Of a stretch of 64,000 bases of DNA, positions 52,005 through 61,386 are shown piece after piece; positions within the stretch are counted from its first letter, which is position 1, and each line of letters starts with the position of its first letter. Where the stretch lies: contig NZ_SRXU01000012.1 in assembly GCF_004792695.1 (NCBI RefSeq), forward strand, positions 1-64,000. The letters are read 5' to 3'. The position numbers were made by a program, and so were the translations under genes. The stretch comes from Sphingomonas naasensis (GTDB lineage Bacteria > Pseudomonadota > Alphaproteobacteria > Sphingomonadales > Sphingomonadaceae). The notes beneath the pieces are model-generated. The model ran no database searches. It was not told the DNA's origin and was given only the letters and a program-made list of their open reading frames with translations.

Positions 52005-54041
52005 TCACCATTTGAACCGGATGCCGCCATAGACGGCGCGGCCGGTGCCCGGGTTGAAGATCTCGGACGCAGCGCTGGCAACGCCGGCGATCGCCACCGT
52101 CGAGATGTAGCGCTTGTCGGTCAGGTTGCGGCCCTCGACATAGACCGACCAGCGCTCGCCCGTGTCGAACCCGGCCCGGAGGCCCAGCAGCGCATAGGGA
52201 TCGACGCTCAGCGTGTTGGCGTTGTCGGCGAAATAATGGCCCGGCGCCCATTCGACGTTCGGGCCGGCATAGAAGCCGCTGCGATGCTTGTAGAGCAATT
52301 CCGCGCGCAGATAATGCTTCGGGATGCCGGGCAGTTCGTTGTCGCCATAGATGGCGTCGCCGTCGAAGTTGAAGTCGCTATAGGTGTAGGCCGCCGTCAC
52401 CGCGATCGCGTCGCCCGAGGCGGAGAGCGGGATGTCCGCGTCGAGCCCGGCCTCGATGCCCTGATGCACGGTCTTGCCGGCGTTGATGATCGAGCAGGCC
52501 GCCCAAGGCGCGGTGGTCAGGCACTGCAGCTCGTCGCGGATATCCGAGCGATAGAGCGAGACGTCCCAGCCGATGCCGCCCGCCTTGCCGCGCGTGCCGA
52601 CCTCATAGGTGGTCGCGCGCTGCGGCTTCAGGTTGGTCGCGGTGATGACATTGGCGTCGTAGCTCGGCACCTCGCCGCTGCGCGAAATGTTGGCGAAGAC
52701 CTGCACGCCCGGCTGCGCTTCCCACAGCACGCCGAATTTCGGGCTCCACAGCTGGAAGTCCTTGTTGCCCGACTGATCGCCATCGGAAAGGAAGCGGTCG
52801 CGCCGGTCGCGGCTGGCGTCGAGATACTTGACGCCGGCGACCAGCGTGAGGCTGGGCACCACGGTCAGCGAATCTTCGGCATAGGCCGAGAAGTTGTTCG
52901 GCTTGTCGACCATCGATACGGTCAGCGCGCCCTTGGTCGCGGCGACATTGACGTATTGGCGCGTGTCGATCGTGCCGTTGTGGAGATTGACGCCGAGGGT
53001 CAGCCGGTTGTGGATTCCGCCAAGATCGCGGTCGTCGACGAGACGGGCGAACGCACCGTAATCGTCGACGGAATAATCGAGATACTGGTAGATCGGATGA
53101 TCGACACGGCGCCAATTGTAGAAGGCGCCGACATCCAGCGTCGTATCGCCGAAGCTGAAGCTGGTCTTGTTCGAGACGCGGACCGAATCGACGTTGCGCT
53201 GGTGGTCCTGCGCCACCCACACGGCGTTCGCCGAGCGTGGGCTGTTCAGCGCCTGGGCCTTGGTCACTTCGCCGGGGATGCGCTGGTCGGTCGAGGCGCC
53301 GGTGACGTAGAAGCGCGTCTCGACGTTCGGCGAGATGCGATAGCCGATGTTGAAATTGCCGCGGAACGCGTCGCCATTGCTATGGTCGCGATAGCCGTCG
53401 ATCGTCTGGGCCGAGGCCGTGACGAACCAGTCGAACGCGCCCGAGGTGCCGCCGGTGCTGGCCTGGCCCTTTACATAGCCGAAGCTGCCGCCGTCGATCC
53501 GCGCCTCGAGCGACGATGCGTCGCGCCCGGTCGGCGTGACGAGGTTGATCGCGCCGCCGAGACTGTTGGCGCCATAACGCAGCGCGTTGCCGCCCTTGTA
53601 GACCTCGACATAGCGATAGGCGCTGGGGTCGATCTCGAAGAAGTCCATCAGCCCGTCCGACGTGTTCATCGGGATGCCGTCGAGCAGCACGGTGACGCCG
53701 CGGATGCCGTAAGCGCGCGACAGGCCCGAGCCGCGGATCGAGACGCGCGCATCGTCGCCCATGCGCGGCTGGGTGATCACGCCGGGCACATAGGCCAGGA
53801 TGTCCTTGATGTTCTGGACCGGCGAGTCCCTGAACGCGGTGTCGGGCACCAGCGCGACGCCGCCGGGGGTGCGCTGGATCTCGATGGTCGCCTGTGCGGC
53901 ATTGGGCGTCGCGGTGACGACGACATCGTCGCGGGCAGGGTGCGGGTCAGCAACATTGGTCGAGGCGTCTTGCGCCGCAGCAGGGGCGGCAAAGGCAATG
54001 GCGACGAGCGCTGCGGCGAGCGCGCGATGGGATACGGACAT
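52005..54041 (-). CDS. TonB-dependent outer-membrane receptor
   Basis: The 678-residue protein has a signal peptide ending APAAAQ and a TonB box DDVVVTAT. Its plug domain (QNIKDILAYVPGV, SIRGSGLSRAYGIRGVTVLLDGIPM) is followed by a 22-stranded barrel ending GRAVYGGIRFKW with the terminal aromatic residue. The ATG at 54041 is used rather than a TTG two codons upstream. The plug and barrel look like ferric-siderophore or ferric-citrate type receptors. With the PepSY and DUF2946-like neighbours it makes a metal-uptake operon. The ligand cannot be read from sequence. Confidence 0.94.
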   Translation of the reverse strand: MSVSHRALAAALVAIAFAAPAAAQDASTNVADPHPARDDVVVTATPNAAQATIEIQRTPGGVALVPDTAFRDSPVQNIKDILAYVPGVITQPRMGDDARVSIRGSGLSRAYGIRGVTVLLDGIPMNTSDGLMDFFEIDPSAYRYVEVYKGGNALRYGANSLGGAINLVTPTGRDASSLEARIDGGSFGYVKGQASTGGTSGAFDWFVTASAQTIDGYRDHSNGDAFRGNFNIGYRISPNVETRFYVTGASTDQRIPGEVTKAQALNSPRSANAVWVAQDHQRNVDSVRVSNKTSFSFGDTTLDVGAFYNWRRVDHPIYQYLDYSVDDYGAFARLVDDRDLGGIHNRLTLGVNLHNGTIDTRQYVNVAATKGALTVSMVDKPNNFSAYAEDSLTVVPSLTLVAGVKYLDASRDRRDRFLSDGDQSGNKDFQLWSPKFGVLWEAQPGVQVFANISRSGEVPSYDANVITATNLKPQRATTYEVGTRGKAGGIGWDVSLYRSDIRDELQCLTTAPWAACSIINAGKTVHQGIEAGLDADIPLSASGDAIAVTAAYTYSDFNFDGDAIYGDNELPGIPKHYLRAELLYKHRSGFYAGPNVEWAPGHYFADNANTLSVDPYALLGLRAGFDTGERWSVYVEGRNLTDKRYISTVAIAGVASAASEIFNPGTGRAVYGGIRFKW

Positions 54042-54114
54042 AGGCAATCACCTGAAGATGCCTCGTGTGGAGGCATGTGCGCAGAGCCGGGCGTGCCCGG
54101 CGATTCCAATGCGA

Positions 54115-54516
54115 TCAGGCGAGTAGAGGTGGTCCGCGCAACGGTGGATGCAGATAGGCGCGCCGGCGAAGCGGGGGGCGACTGCGCGCGGCAAAGCCCA
54201 AGGCGAGCACAAAGGCGATGGCAGCGAGCAGAAGGATCGCGTCCACGCCGTTTGCCGCGGCATGGCCGAGCACCGAGAACGGACAGATCTGGTCCTGCGC
54301 CTTTTTGCCCGAATGCGGCTCCGGTTGGGCCGGGGCCATTGGCATGTTGATGGCCATCTCCGCCGGACCTGCCCCCGAGCATAGAGCGAGGGTCAGCGTT
54401 TTGCCGGGCGCGATCATGTACCCTTGCGGAACGAACGCCTTCACGACCAGCACCATGGCGATCAGCCACAATGCCAGCGCGCGATTCGATTTCGTCCAGG
54501 AGCGAAGCCCACCCAT
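54115..54516 (-). CDS. DUF2946-like small membrane protein
   Basis: The 133-residue protein starts MGGLRSWTKSNRALALW, with a first helix (ALWLIAMVLVVKAFVPQGYMI). A soluble part with C-containing ICPFSVLG follows, then a second helix (AILLLAAIAFVLALGF). The tail RRRAYLHPPLRGPPLLA is the recognisable signature of DUF2946 proteins found upstream of TonB receptors. Some are linked to copper or iron uptake. It is 73 bp upstream of the receptor, same strand. Confidence 0.78.
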   Translation of the reverse strand: MGGLRSWTKSNRALALWLIAMVLVVKAFVPQGYMIAPGKTLTLALCSGAGPAEMAINMPMAPAQPEPHSGKKAQDQICPFSVLGHAAANGVDAILLLAAIAFVLALGFAARSRPPLRRRAYLHPPLRGPPLLA

Positions 54517-54703
54517 CGCGGCCGACCTAGCGGCCCGATCGCACGGTGTCACGCCCGTCGATCCCGGACATTGGCGCGGGAAGAAATTGTGAAATTATTC
54601 AGCGGCATAGCTGCCCGCGTGCAACGGCCTCCGGCTCGAAACCAATTCGAATTTTCTGGGGGTCCCTGGACAAGGATCGCGAAAATCGCGCGCCAGAAGA
54701 GAA

Positions 54704-54780
54704 TGGCAGGGGCGCTCGGATTCGAACCGAGGGCCTTCGGTTTTGGAGACCGACGCTCTAACCAGCTGAGCTACGCCCCT
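54704..54780 (-). tRNA. tRNA-Trp (CCA)
   Basis: The reverse complement folds into a standard cloverleaf. The acceptor AGGGGCG pairs with CGCCCCT, the D-arm is GCTC/GAGC, and the anticodon stem TCGGT/ACCGA has loop CTCCAAA (anticodon CCA). The T-arm is CTCGG-TTCGAAT-CCGAG. The CCA tail is encoded after discriminator G. The gene stands between DUF2946 and the GGDEF-EAL gene, not beside secE as in many bacteria. Confidence 0.97.
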
Positions 54781-54827
54781 GTGCGGCCGCAGCCCTTAGC
54801 GAGCCCGCGACGCGCTAGCAAGCGTTC

Positions 54828-57188
54828 TCACGCAGCGACGCTGCCGCCCGAGGCGTGCATCGCCAGCGCGCGTGCTTCGAGCACCGGGAGCGGGCGGCCG
54901 AAATAATAGCCCTGGACCTTCGAGCAGCCGAGCGCCTGGACCATCTGGTGCTCCTCCTCGGTCTCGACGCCCTCGGCAGTGGTCGCCATGCCGAGGCTGT
55001 CGGCGAGCGCCACGACGGCGCGGATGATCGCGATCGCTTCCTTGGTGCCCTTCGAGGCGCCCTGGACGAAGCTGCGGTCGATCTTGATCGAGCTGAAGCG
55101 GGTATGCGCGAGATAGCCGAGCGACGAATAGCCGGTGCCGAAATCGTCGAGGCTCAGGCGCACCCCGAGATCCAGGATCTTCTCGAGCACTTCGACCGCG
55201 ACGGTGCCTTCGCGCATGAACACGCTCTCGGTGACCTCGAGCTCGAGCCGCTCGGGCAGCAGGCCCGACTGGGCGAGCGCCTGCGCGACGATACCGACAA
55301 AGGCAGGGTTGTGGAGCTGCTCGGGGCTGACATTGACGGCGATGCGCGCGGGCACGTCCCAGCGCGCGGCCTCGTCGCAGGCGGTCCGCAGCACCCATTC
55401 GCCGATCGGCGCGATCAGCCGGGCTTCCTCGGCGAGCGGGACGAACTTCGCCGGCGAGACATTGCCGAACTCGGGATGCGTCCAGCGCAGCAGCGCCTCG
55501 AAGCCGGTGAGCTGGCCGGTCGCGGCGTTGACCACCGGCTGGTAGTTGAGGTGCATCTCGCCCTGCTCGACGGCGCTGCGCAGCGCGATCTCGAGCACGC
55601 GGCGCTCCTCGGCGGCCATGTGGAGCTGGGGTTCGTAGGCGTGGAAGACCCCGCCGCCGGCATCCTTCGAGCGATAGAGCGCGAGATCGGCCGAGCGGAT
55701 CAGCATCTCGGCGGTGCGTCCGTCGCGCGGGCCGACCGCGAGGCCCACCGACGCGCCGATATAGAGGGTGTGCTGATCGACCTCATAGGGGCGCGACAGC
55801 GAATCGATGATCGTCTGGGCGAGCTGCTCGATGCGTTGGGTGTCGGTCGCGTCGCGGACTACGACGGCGAACTCGTCGCCGCCGAGCCGGCCGATCATCT
55901 CATTCTCGGTCATCAGCAGCTTGAGCCGCTCCGAGACGCGGCCGAGCAGGCGATCGCCGACCGGGTGGCCGAGCGTGTCGTTGACTGCCTTGAAGCGATC
56001 GAGATCGATCATCATGAACGCGCAGCGCGAGCCCCATTTGTCGGCATCGGCCATCGCGCGGGCGAGCGTCTCGTTGATCAGCAGGCGGTTGGGCAGGCCG
56101 GTGAGCGTGTCGTAGCGCGCCATGTGATTGATCTTGTCGGCCGACTTGCGCGCCTCGGTGACGTCCGAGCCGACGCCGCGGAAGCCGATGAACGCGCCGC
56201 GCTCGTCATAGCGCGGGCTGGCGGACATCTCCCACCAGCGCTCGTCCTGATTGACGAAAACCGGAAGCAGCAGATCGCGGAACGGCTCGCGGCCCTTGAG
56301 CTTCTCGGCGAGCACGCGCAGCTCGGGCGTGAAATTGCCGTCCTCCCAGGTCGGGCCGGCGAGCAGCTGAAGGAAGGGCGTGCCGTTGATCGTCTTGGGA
56401 TCGGCGCCGAGCGACACCGCGAAGCGCGGATTGGCGCGCGCCACGCGGCGCTGGGCGTCGATCTCCCAGAGCCAGTCCGAGCCCGAATCCTCGAACTCGC
56501 GGAGCAGCAGGCTGACGGTTTCGTCGCGCTCGGCGAGCGCCAGTTCGTTGGCGCGAATCACCACCAGCGCACGACCGCGGCCGAAGGTGGCGATCGCGAG
56601 CAGCAAGGTGAGCAGCGCGGCGGCGGCGGCGAGGACCGGCGCGGCGATCAATGCGAGCATCGTCGTGATCGAGGCGCCGACGATCGAGACGAAGGCGATC
56701 GTGGCGAGCGGCAGCGCCGCCATCGCGACCGCCGAGGCGGTCATCAACAGCGAGACGACAACCCACAGGCCAAGCGCCACCCCGGCGTCGGCGGCGGCAT
56801 AGCCGAATGCGAGCGGCGGGATCGACCAGACCGCGCCCAGCGCGATCCCGTCGAGCACGGTATCGCGCACATCCTTGAGCGAGGCGGTGACGGCATTGCG
56901 ATGCTGGCGCGAGAGGCGGCGGAAGGCGACGGTGCAGCCGACGGCCGCGACCAGCGCGCCCCAGCTCGCGAGCTGCCAGAGCGGTGCCAGCGGCGCGAGA
57001 AGCATCGTGACGAGCGACGCGCCGACCAGATTGGCGGCGAGCATGAACAGCGCCAGCTGGCTGCCGGCGTGCAACTGCGCGGCGCGAATCGGACCCCAAT
57101 CGATCGCGTCGGCCGGATCGTAGAGCCCGAGAAGCGCGCGCGCGTCGATCCGCGGCCGGGCGAATTGGGAAGTGGTCTGGCTGGTCAC
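54828..57188 (-). CDS. Diguanylate cyclase/phosphodiesterase (PAS-GGDEF-EAL)
   Basis: The 786-residue protein has several transmembrane helices in its first 210 residues and a PAS domain (about 230-350). A GGDEF domain follows with intact GGDEF at 436-440 and DLDRFKAVNDTLGH. The EAL domain has EALLRWTHP (564-572), SLDDFGTGYSSLGYL and a C-terminal YYFGRPLP. No RxxD inhibitory site precedes GGDEF. Both signatures appear catalytically complete, so it may make or degrade c-di-GMP. It controls motility or biofilm in response to a membrane or PAS signal. It has no operon partner. Confidence 0.95.
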   Translation of the reverse strand: MTSQTTSQFARPRIDARALLGLYDPADAIDWGPIRAAQLHAGSQLALFMLAANLVGASLVTMLLAPLAPLWQLASWGALVAAVGCTVAFRRLSRQHRNAVTASLKDVRDTVLDGIALGAVWSIPPLAFGYAAADAGVALGLWVVVSLLMTASAVAMAALPLATIAFVSIVGASITTMLALIAAPVLAAAAALLTLLLAIATFGRGRALVVIRANELALAERDETVSLLLREFEDSGSDWLWEIDAQRRVARANPRFAVSLGADPKTINGTPFLQLLAGPTWEDGNFTPELRVLAEKLKGREPFRDLLLPVFVNQDERWWEMSASPRYDERGAFIGFRGVGSDVTEARKSADKINHMARYDTLTGLPNRLLINETLARAMADADKWGSRCAFMMIDLDRFKAVNDTLGHPVGDRLLGRVSERLKLLMTENEMIGRLGGDEFAVVVRDATDTQRIEQLAQTIIDSLSRPYEVDQHTLYIGASVGLAVGPRDGRTAEMLIRSADLALYRSKDAGGGVFHAYEPQLHMAAEERRVLEIALRSAVEQGEMHLNYQPVVNAATGQLTGFEALLRWTHPEFGNVSPAKFVPLAEEARLIAPIGEWVLRTACDEAARWDVPARIAVNVSPEQLHNPAFVGIVAQALAQSGLLPERLELEVTESVFMREGTVAVEVLEKILDLGVRLSLDDFGTGYSSLGYLAHTRFSSIKIDRSFVQGASKGTKEAIAIIRAVVALADSLGMATTAEGVETEEEHQMVQALGCSKVQGYYFGRPLPVLEARALAMHASGGSVAA

Positions 57189-57306
57189 CCGGCAGGGATA
57201 GCCGAGGGGTGGTTAGCGAGAGGTTAGATTTAGGGGCGAAACGGACGAAATTTACGTCGCGCGCCGCCGATGCGGGCGAGCCGGCGGCGCCGGCCCGTCG
57301 CGCCGG

Positions 57307-59079
57307 TCAGGCTGCGAGATCGTAGGGCTTGATCTCGCCGTTCAGATAGAGGTTGCGCGCCTTGGCGCGGCTGAGCTTGCCCGAGCTGGTGCGCGGCAGC
57401 GTGCGCGGCGGCACCAGCTCGATCACGCAGTTCATCCCGGTGACCGAACGGACCCGCTCGCGGATCTCGTCGCGCAGCCGGAGGCGCTCCTTCTCGTCCG
57501 ACGTGCGGCACTGGACGAGCACCGCCGGCGTCTCCTCGCCGCCGGGCGTGGTGATTGCGAAGGCGGCGATGTCACCCTGCTTGAAGCCGGGCAGCTGCTC
57601 GACCGCCCATTCGATGTCCTGCGGCCAGTGGTTCTTTCCGTTGATGATGATCATGTCCTTCGCCCGGCCGACGATGTAGACATAACCGTCCGAGATATAG
57701 CCCATGTCGCCGGTGTCGAGCCAACCGTCCTTCATGCAGGCCGCGGTCGATTCGGGATCGCGGAAATAGCCGACCATCACCGAGGGGCCGCGGCACCAGA
57801 CCTTGCCGATCGCGCGCTCGGGAAGCGGCGTGCCGTCTTCCTCGCGAACCTGGACCTCCATGTCCTTCACCGGCTTGCCGCAATTGACGATCGCGCGGAA
57901 ACGCTGCGGGCGATCCTCGCGCGCGACGTCGCCGCCGGCGAGTTGGGTCTCCTCGACCAGCTCGACGACGATGCCTTCACCGGGGGGCATGATCGACACC
58001 GCGAGCGTCGCCTCGGCGAGGCCGTAGCTCGGCAGGAAGGCGCTGGCCTTGAACCCGGCATCGGCGAAGGAATCGACGAACGACTGCATCACGTCGGGAC
58101 GGATCATGTCGGCGCCGTTGCCCGCGACGCGCCAGCGCGACAGGTCGAAGCGCTCGCTCGCCTTGGTCTGCGACGACATGCGGCGCGCGCAGATATCGTA
58201 GCCGAAGGTCGGCGAATAGGAGAGGGTGGTGCCCTGATTGCGGCTGATCATGTCGAGCCATGCGAGCGGGCGCCGGGCGAAGTCCTCGGTCTTGAGATAG
58301 TCGGTCGAGACCTGGTTGGCGACCACCGAGAGGAAGCAGCCGACCAGCCCCATATCGTGGTACCAGGGCAACCACGAGATGCAGCGATCGGTCTCCTGCA
58401 GCTGCATGCCGTGGCTGTGCGCCGAGAGATTGTTGAGCAGTGCATGATGCGTGATCGCCACGCCATGGGGGAAGCGAGTCGAGCCGCTCGAATATTGCAG
58501 ATAGGCGATGTCGTCGGTCTTCGCCGCGGGCAGCGCGCCTTCGGGCGCCGGGCGCGCGCCGAACTCGGCCCAGTCGATCCCCTCAACGCCGGTGATCCGC
58601 GCGGCTTCGGCGCACATCGCGCCGATCTCGGGCGGGAAGATCAGCATCGACGGATCGCAGCTCTCGAGCTGGACGCGGAGCTGGTCGATATAGGATTGCG
58701 CGCCGCCGAAGCTGGTCGGCAGCGGCAGCGGCACCGGCCAGGCGCCGGCATAGACCACGCCGAAGAACAGCGAGGCGAACTCGGCACCGGTCTCGGCGAT
58801 CAGCGCGATCCGGTCCTCGGGCTTGACCCCGGCGGCGATCAGGCGATGGGCCTGCGCGATCGCGTCACGGCGGAGCTCCGAGAAAGGATAGGGCCGCGCG
58901 AGATTGCCGCGCACGTCGTGGAAATTCAGCCCGCGAACGCCCTCGGCCGCATAATCGAGCGCCTCGCCCAGCGTGGCGAAGTCCGCGAGGCGGCGGGGGT
59001 GGCTGTCGGCCGTCGGGGTCGGCACGGGTTTTCCCGTTTCCATGACACCCTGATGCGATCCCGTTTCTTCCAATACCAT
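57307..59079 (-). CDS. Fatty acyl-AMP ligase
   Basis: The 590-residue protein is an adenylate-forming enzyme with the core motifs YLQYSSGSTRFPHGV, SYGLAEATLAV, DTGDMGYISDGY and the C-terminal SSGKLSRAKARNLYLNG with the catalytic Lys. The insertion and overall layout put it in the fatty acyl-AMP ligase group, which activates acyl chains and passes them to a carrier protein rather than to CoA. In sphingomonads such ligases may feed sphingolipid or polyketide pathways. That role is inferred. An internal ATG at 59043 is an alternative start. No carrier protein gene is adjacent. Confidence 0.9.
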   Translation of the reverse strand: MVLEETGSHQGVMETGKPVPTPTADSHPRRLADFATLGEALDYAAEGVRGLNFHDVRGNLARPYPFSELRRDAIAQAHRLIAAGVKPEDRIALIAETGAEFASLFFGVVYAGAWPVPLPLPTSFGGAQSYIDQLRVQLESCDPSMLIFPPEIGAMCAEAARITGVEGIDWAEFGARPAPEGALPAAKTDDIAYLQYSSGSTRFPHGVAITHHALLNNLSAHSHGMQLQETDRCISWLPWYHDMGLVGCFLSVVANQVSTDYLKTEDFARRPLAWLDMISRNQGTTLSYSPTFGYDICARRMSSQTKASERFDLSRWRVAGNGADMIRPDVMQSFVDSFADAGFKASAFLPSYGLAEATLAVSIMPPGEGIVVELVEETQLAGGDVAREDRPQRFRAIVNCGKPVKDMEVQVREEDGTPLPERAIGKVWCRGPSVMVGYFRDPESTAACMKDGWLDTGDMGYISDGYVYIVGRAKDMIIINGKNHWPQDIEWAVEQLPGFKQGDIAAFAITTPGGEETPAVLVQCRTSDEKERLRLRDEIRERVRSVTGMNCVIELVPPRTLPRTSSGKLSRAKARNLYLNGEIKPYDLAA

Positions 59080-59203
59080 TCTTTATCTCGTGCCCCTGTG
59101 AGCTGGCAGACCCGTTGTGCCCCCACAACGCATACTAAATGCGGACGGCTCTGCTACGCACTGGCGTTCAAAATCGGTTGCCACTGTGGCACAATCATGG
59201 CGC

Positions 59204-59755
59204 ATGACCCGGATGCGGCGCCCGCTTACCCCCCTGAACGAAGCCGATCTGGAGCGGTTGGCGCTGCGTTACGTCGAGCGTTACGCGACCACAAGGGGCC
59301 GATTGTCCGATTATCTCCGGCGCAAGATCCGCGAGCGCGGCTGGGCGGGGGCGGGCAGCCCCGCCCCGGACGAAGTCGCGCAGGCCATGGCCGACCGGGG
59401 CTATGTCGACGATCGGCTGTTCGCCGAGACGCGGGCCGGCGCGATGACTCGCCGCGGATTCGGCGCGCGACGAGTTAACGAGGCGCTGCGGCATGCAGGG
59501 ATCGAGGCGGCCGATGCCGAGGCCGTCGCTCCGGCGATCGCCGCGGACGCGCCGGCGAGCGCGATCGCCTTCGCCCGGCGCAAACGCATCGGACCGTTCG
59601 GGCGCGAAGTCCCCGACCGTCCGCAGCGCGAAAAGCAGCTGGCGGCGATGCTGCGCGCGGGGCACGGCATGGATATCTCGCGCAAAATCATCGGGATGGC
59701 GCCAGGAGATGATATCGAGGCACTGATCGCCGTCCCTGAGTGGGACCGGTTTTGA
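59204..59755 (+). CDS. recX: RecX-family regulatory protein
   Basis: The 183-residue protein starts MTRMRRPLTPLNEADLERLAL and has the RecX three-helix repeats (RLSDYLRRKIRERGW, AMADRGYVDDRLFAETRAGAM, RRGFGARRVNEALRHAGI). RecX inhibits RecA filament growth. It is of normal length for alphaproteobacteria. No recA is in the window, as is usual for this family in sphingomonads. A second ATG three codons on is possible. Confidence 0.85.
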   Translation: MTRMRRPLTPLNEADLERLALRYVERYATTRGRLSDYLRRKIRERGWAGAGSPAPDEVAQAMADRGYVDDRLFAETRAGAMTRRGFGARRVNEALRHAGIEAADAEAVAPAIAADAPASAIAFARRKRIGPFGREVPDRPQREKQLAAMLRAGHGMDISRKIIGMAPGDDIEALIAVPEWDRF

Positions 59756-59783
59756 TTAAAGCTTAAGGGGCATCCCCAACAAA

Positions 59784-59834
59784 GCAATTCCACATTTGGA
59801 AATTGCTGTGTTAAATACAGTCCCTTGGGGGACT
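59784..59834 (+). promoter_or_regulatory. Two hairpins in the cold-shock protein leader
   Basis: AGCAATT...AATTGCT (59784-59807) and AGTCCC-TTGG-GGGACT (59819-59834) form two stems immediately before the cold-shock start. The second covers the probable ribosome site (GGGGGA). A temperature- or protein-sensitive leader is conceivable. The whole gap is unusually AT-rich for this genome. Confidence 0.4.
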
Positions 59835-59839
59835 AGATA

Positions 59840-60424
59840 ATGCGTGCTGAACAACAGCTTGCGCCTAGCGATCTTGGAATCGCGCCGCCGGGGGAAGAGG
59901 GTTTGCAGGCGGAAACGGCGTCGGACGGCCAGGTTTATCGTGGTGTCGTGAAGTGGTTTGACGTGACCCGGGGGTTTGGGTTCCTCGTCGCCGACGACAG
60001 CGAGGCCGGGGACATACTCATCCATTTCACCGTGCTGCAGGAGCATGGCCGGCGGAGCCTGCCCGAAGGCGCGCGGGTCGAATGCGTCGCGGTGCACCGC
60101 CAGCGCGGGCTCCAGGCCAAGGAGATTCGCTCGATCGATCTGAGCGAGGCAGTCGAGGCGCCCAAGCGCCCGTCCGAGCGCGCCGACCGGATCAAGCTGA
60201 TCGACGAGGCGGGGCCGTTCGAGCCGGTCACGGTCAAATGGTTCAATCGCCTCAAGGGCTACGGATTTCTCGTGCGCGACACGGACTCGGCGGATATATT
60301 CGTCCATATGGAGACGCTGCGCCGCGCCGAGATCGAGGAGGTCGAACCCGGCCAGCCGCTCAGCGCCCGTATCGTCGCGGGCGACAAGGGACCGCTGGCA
60401 GTGGCGGTCGAGAGGACCGGCTGA
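59840..60424 (+). CDS. Protein with two cold-shock domains
   Basis: The 194-residue protein has two CSDs. The first (residues 34-95) has KWFDVTRGFGFLV and DILIHFTVL. The second (about 128-190) has KWFNRLKGYGFLV and DIFVHMETL. Both carry the RNP1 and RNP2 RNA-binding motifs. The N-terminal 30 residues are acidic and disordered. Two-domain forms are typical of alphaproteobacteria such as Caulobacter and may act as RNA chaperones in stress and stationary phase. It ends 4 bp before the DUF192 gene, which is likely co-transcribed. Confidence 0.93.
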   Translation: MRAEQQLAPSDLGIAPPGEEGLQAETASDGQVYRGVVKWFDVTRGFGFLVADDSEAGDILIHFTVLQEHGRRSLPEGARVECVAVHRQRGLQAKEIRSIDLSEAVEAPKRPSERADRIKLIDEAGPFEPVTVKWFNRLKGYGFLVRDTDSADIFVHMETLRRAEIEEVEPGQPLSARIVAGDKGPLAVAVERTG

Positions 60425-60428
60425 GACA

Positions 60429-60926
60429 ATGATTCGCAGGCATGGAATGCGGGCGGCGTTCGTCGCAGCGGTTTTGCTCGTGTCCACTGCGTGCAACGGC
60501 GCGCCCGGCCCCGGGATCGCGGCCGAGCAGGCGCCGGCCAAGGTCCTCGTCACGATCGACACCAAGGCCGGGCCGCGCAAATTCAATGTCGAGGTCGCGC
60601 GCACCACGGCCGAGCAGGAGCGGGGCCTGATGTTCCGCACCAACCTCCCGGCCGATGGCGGCATGCTGTTCGCGCCCTATCCTCCCGAAGGGCCGCCGCG
60701 CGAGGCGAGCTTCTGGATGAAGAACACGCCGAGTCCGCTCGATATCCTGTTCATCCGTTCCGACGGCACCATCGCGAAGATCGCCGAGAATGCGGTGCCC
60801 TATTCGGAGCAGCCGCTGCGCTCGGGCGAGCCGGTGGGCGCGGTGCTCGAAATCAACGGCGGCAAGGCGGCCGAGCTGGGCATCGCGCCGGGCGACAAGG
60901 TGCGCTGGACCGACGAGAACCGCTGA
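60429..60926 (+). CDS. DUF192 lipoprotein
   Basis: The 165-residue protein begins MIRRHGMRAAFVAAVLLVSTAC, a lipoprotein signal with lipobox STAC. The DUF192 core follows: ARTTAEQERGLMFRTNLP, SFWMKNTPSPLDILFI, and EPVGAVLEINGGKAAELGI. Members are small periplasmic proteins of unknown role, often beside cold-shock genes in alphaproteobacteria. Length and motifs are normal. Confidence 0.9.
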   Translation: MIRRHGMRAAFVAAVLLVSTACNGAPGPGIAAEQAPAKVLVTIDTKAGPRKFNVEVARTTAEQERGLMFRTNLPADGGMLFAPYPPEGPPREASFWMKNTPSPLDILFIRSDGTIAKIAENAVPYSEQPLRSGEPVGAVLEINGGKAAELGIAPGDKVRWTDENR

Positions 60927-60993
60927 TCGTGCGCAGGGGCGGGCGCGCATTCGCCGATTGCCTCGCTGCGCCTGCGCCGCTAATCGGCTGCGC

Positions 60994-61386
60994 ATGGGAC
61001 TGCCTTTTCCGATCTTCACCTGGTGGAACGGTACCACCTTCGGCACATGGATGGGTCGCCGCGGCAAGACGCGGGTCGGCGAGGATTCGCTCGGCAATCT
61101 TTATTTCGAAGGCGGCAAGGATCCGAACGGAATCACGCGCCGCTGGGTGATCTACAGCGGGTCCAACGACGCGAGCCGCGTGCCCCCCGAATGGTTCAGC
61201 TGGTTGCACCACCAGATCGATGCCGCGCCCGATCAGGCGCTGCCGGCACCCAGGGTGTGGGAGAAGCCCGCCGAGCCGAACCAGACCGGCACCCGCGCCG
61301 CCTATCGCCCCTCCGGCGCGCTCGAGGCGGGCGGCCAGCGGGCGCGCTCGACCGGCGACTACGAGGCCTGGACTCCCGACGCATGA
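60994..61386 (+). CDS. NDUFA12-family complex I accessory protein
   Basis: The 130-residue protein begins MGLPFPIFTWWNGTTFGTW. The family signature VGEDSLGNLYFEGGKDPNG-RRWVIYSG is present, then VPPEWFSWLHHQID. It is the alphaproteobacterial relative of mitochondrial NDUFA12 and helps assemble NADH:ubiquinone oxidoreductase. The start is the ATG at 60994. It overlaps the DUF2155 gene by ATGA. It supports the alphaproteobacterial origin of the window. Confidence 0.94.
   Translation: MGLPFPIFTWWNGTTFGTWMGRRGKTRVGEDSLGNLYFEGGKDPNGITRRWVIYSGSNDASRVPPEWFSWLHHQIDAAPDQALPAPRVWEKPAEPNQTGTRAAYRPSGALEAGGQRARSTGDYEAWTPDA

Noticed and set aside
54855..57227. 790-codon open frame antisense to the GGDEF-EAL gene
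   Set aside because: It mirrors a gene with complete catalytic motifs. Its product is Arg/Asp/Ala-rich with no domain, as expected from high GC content.
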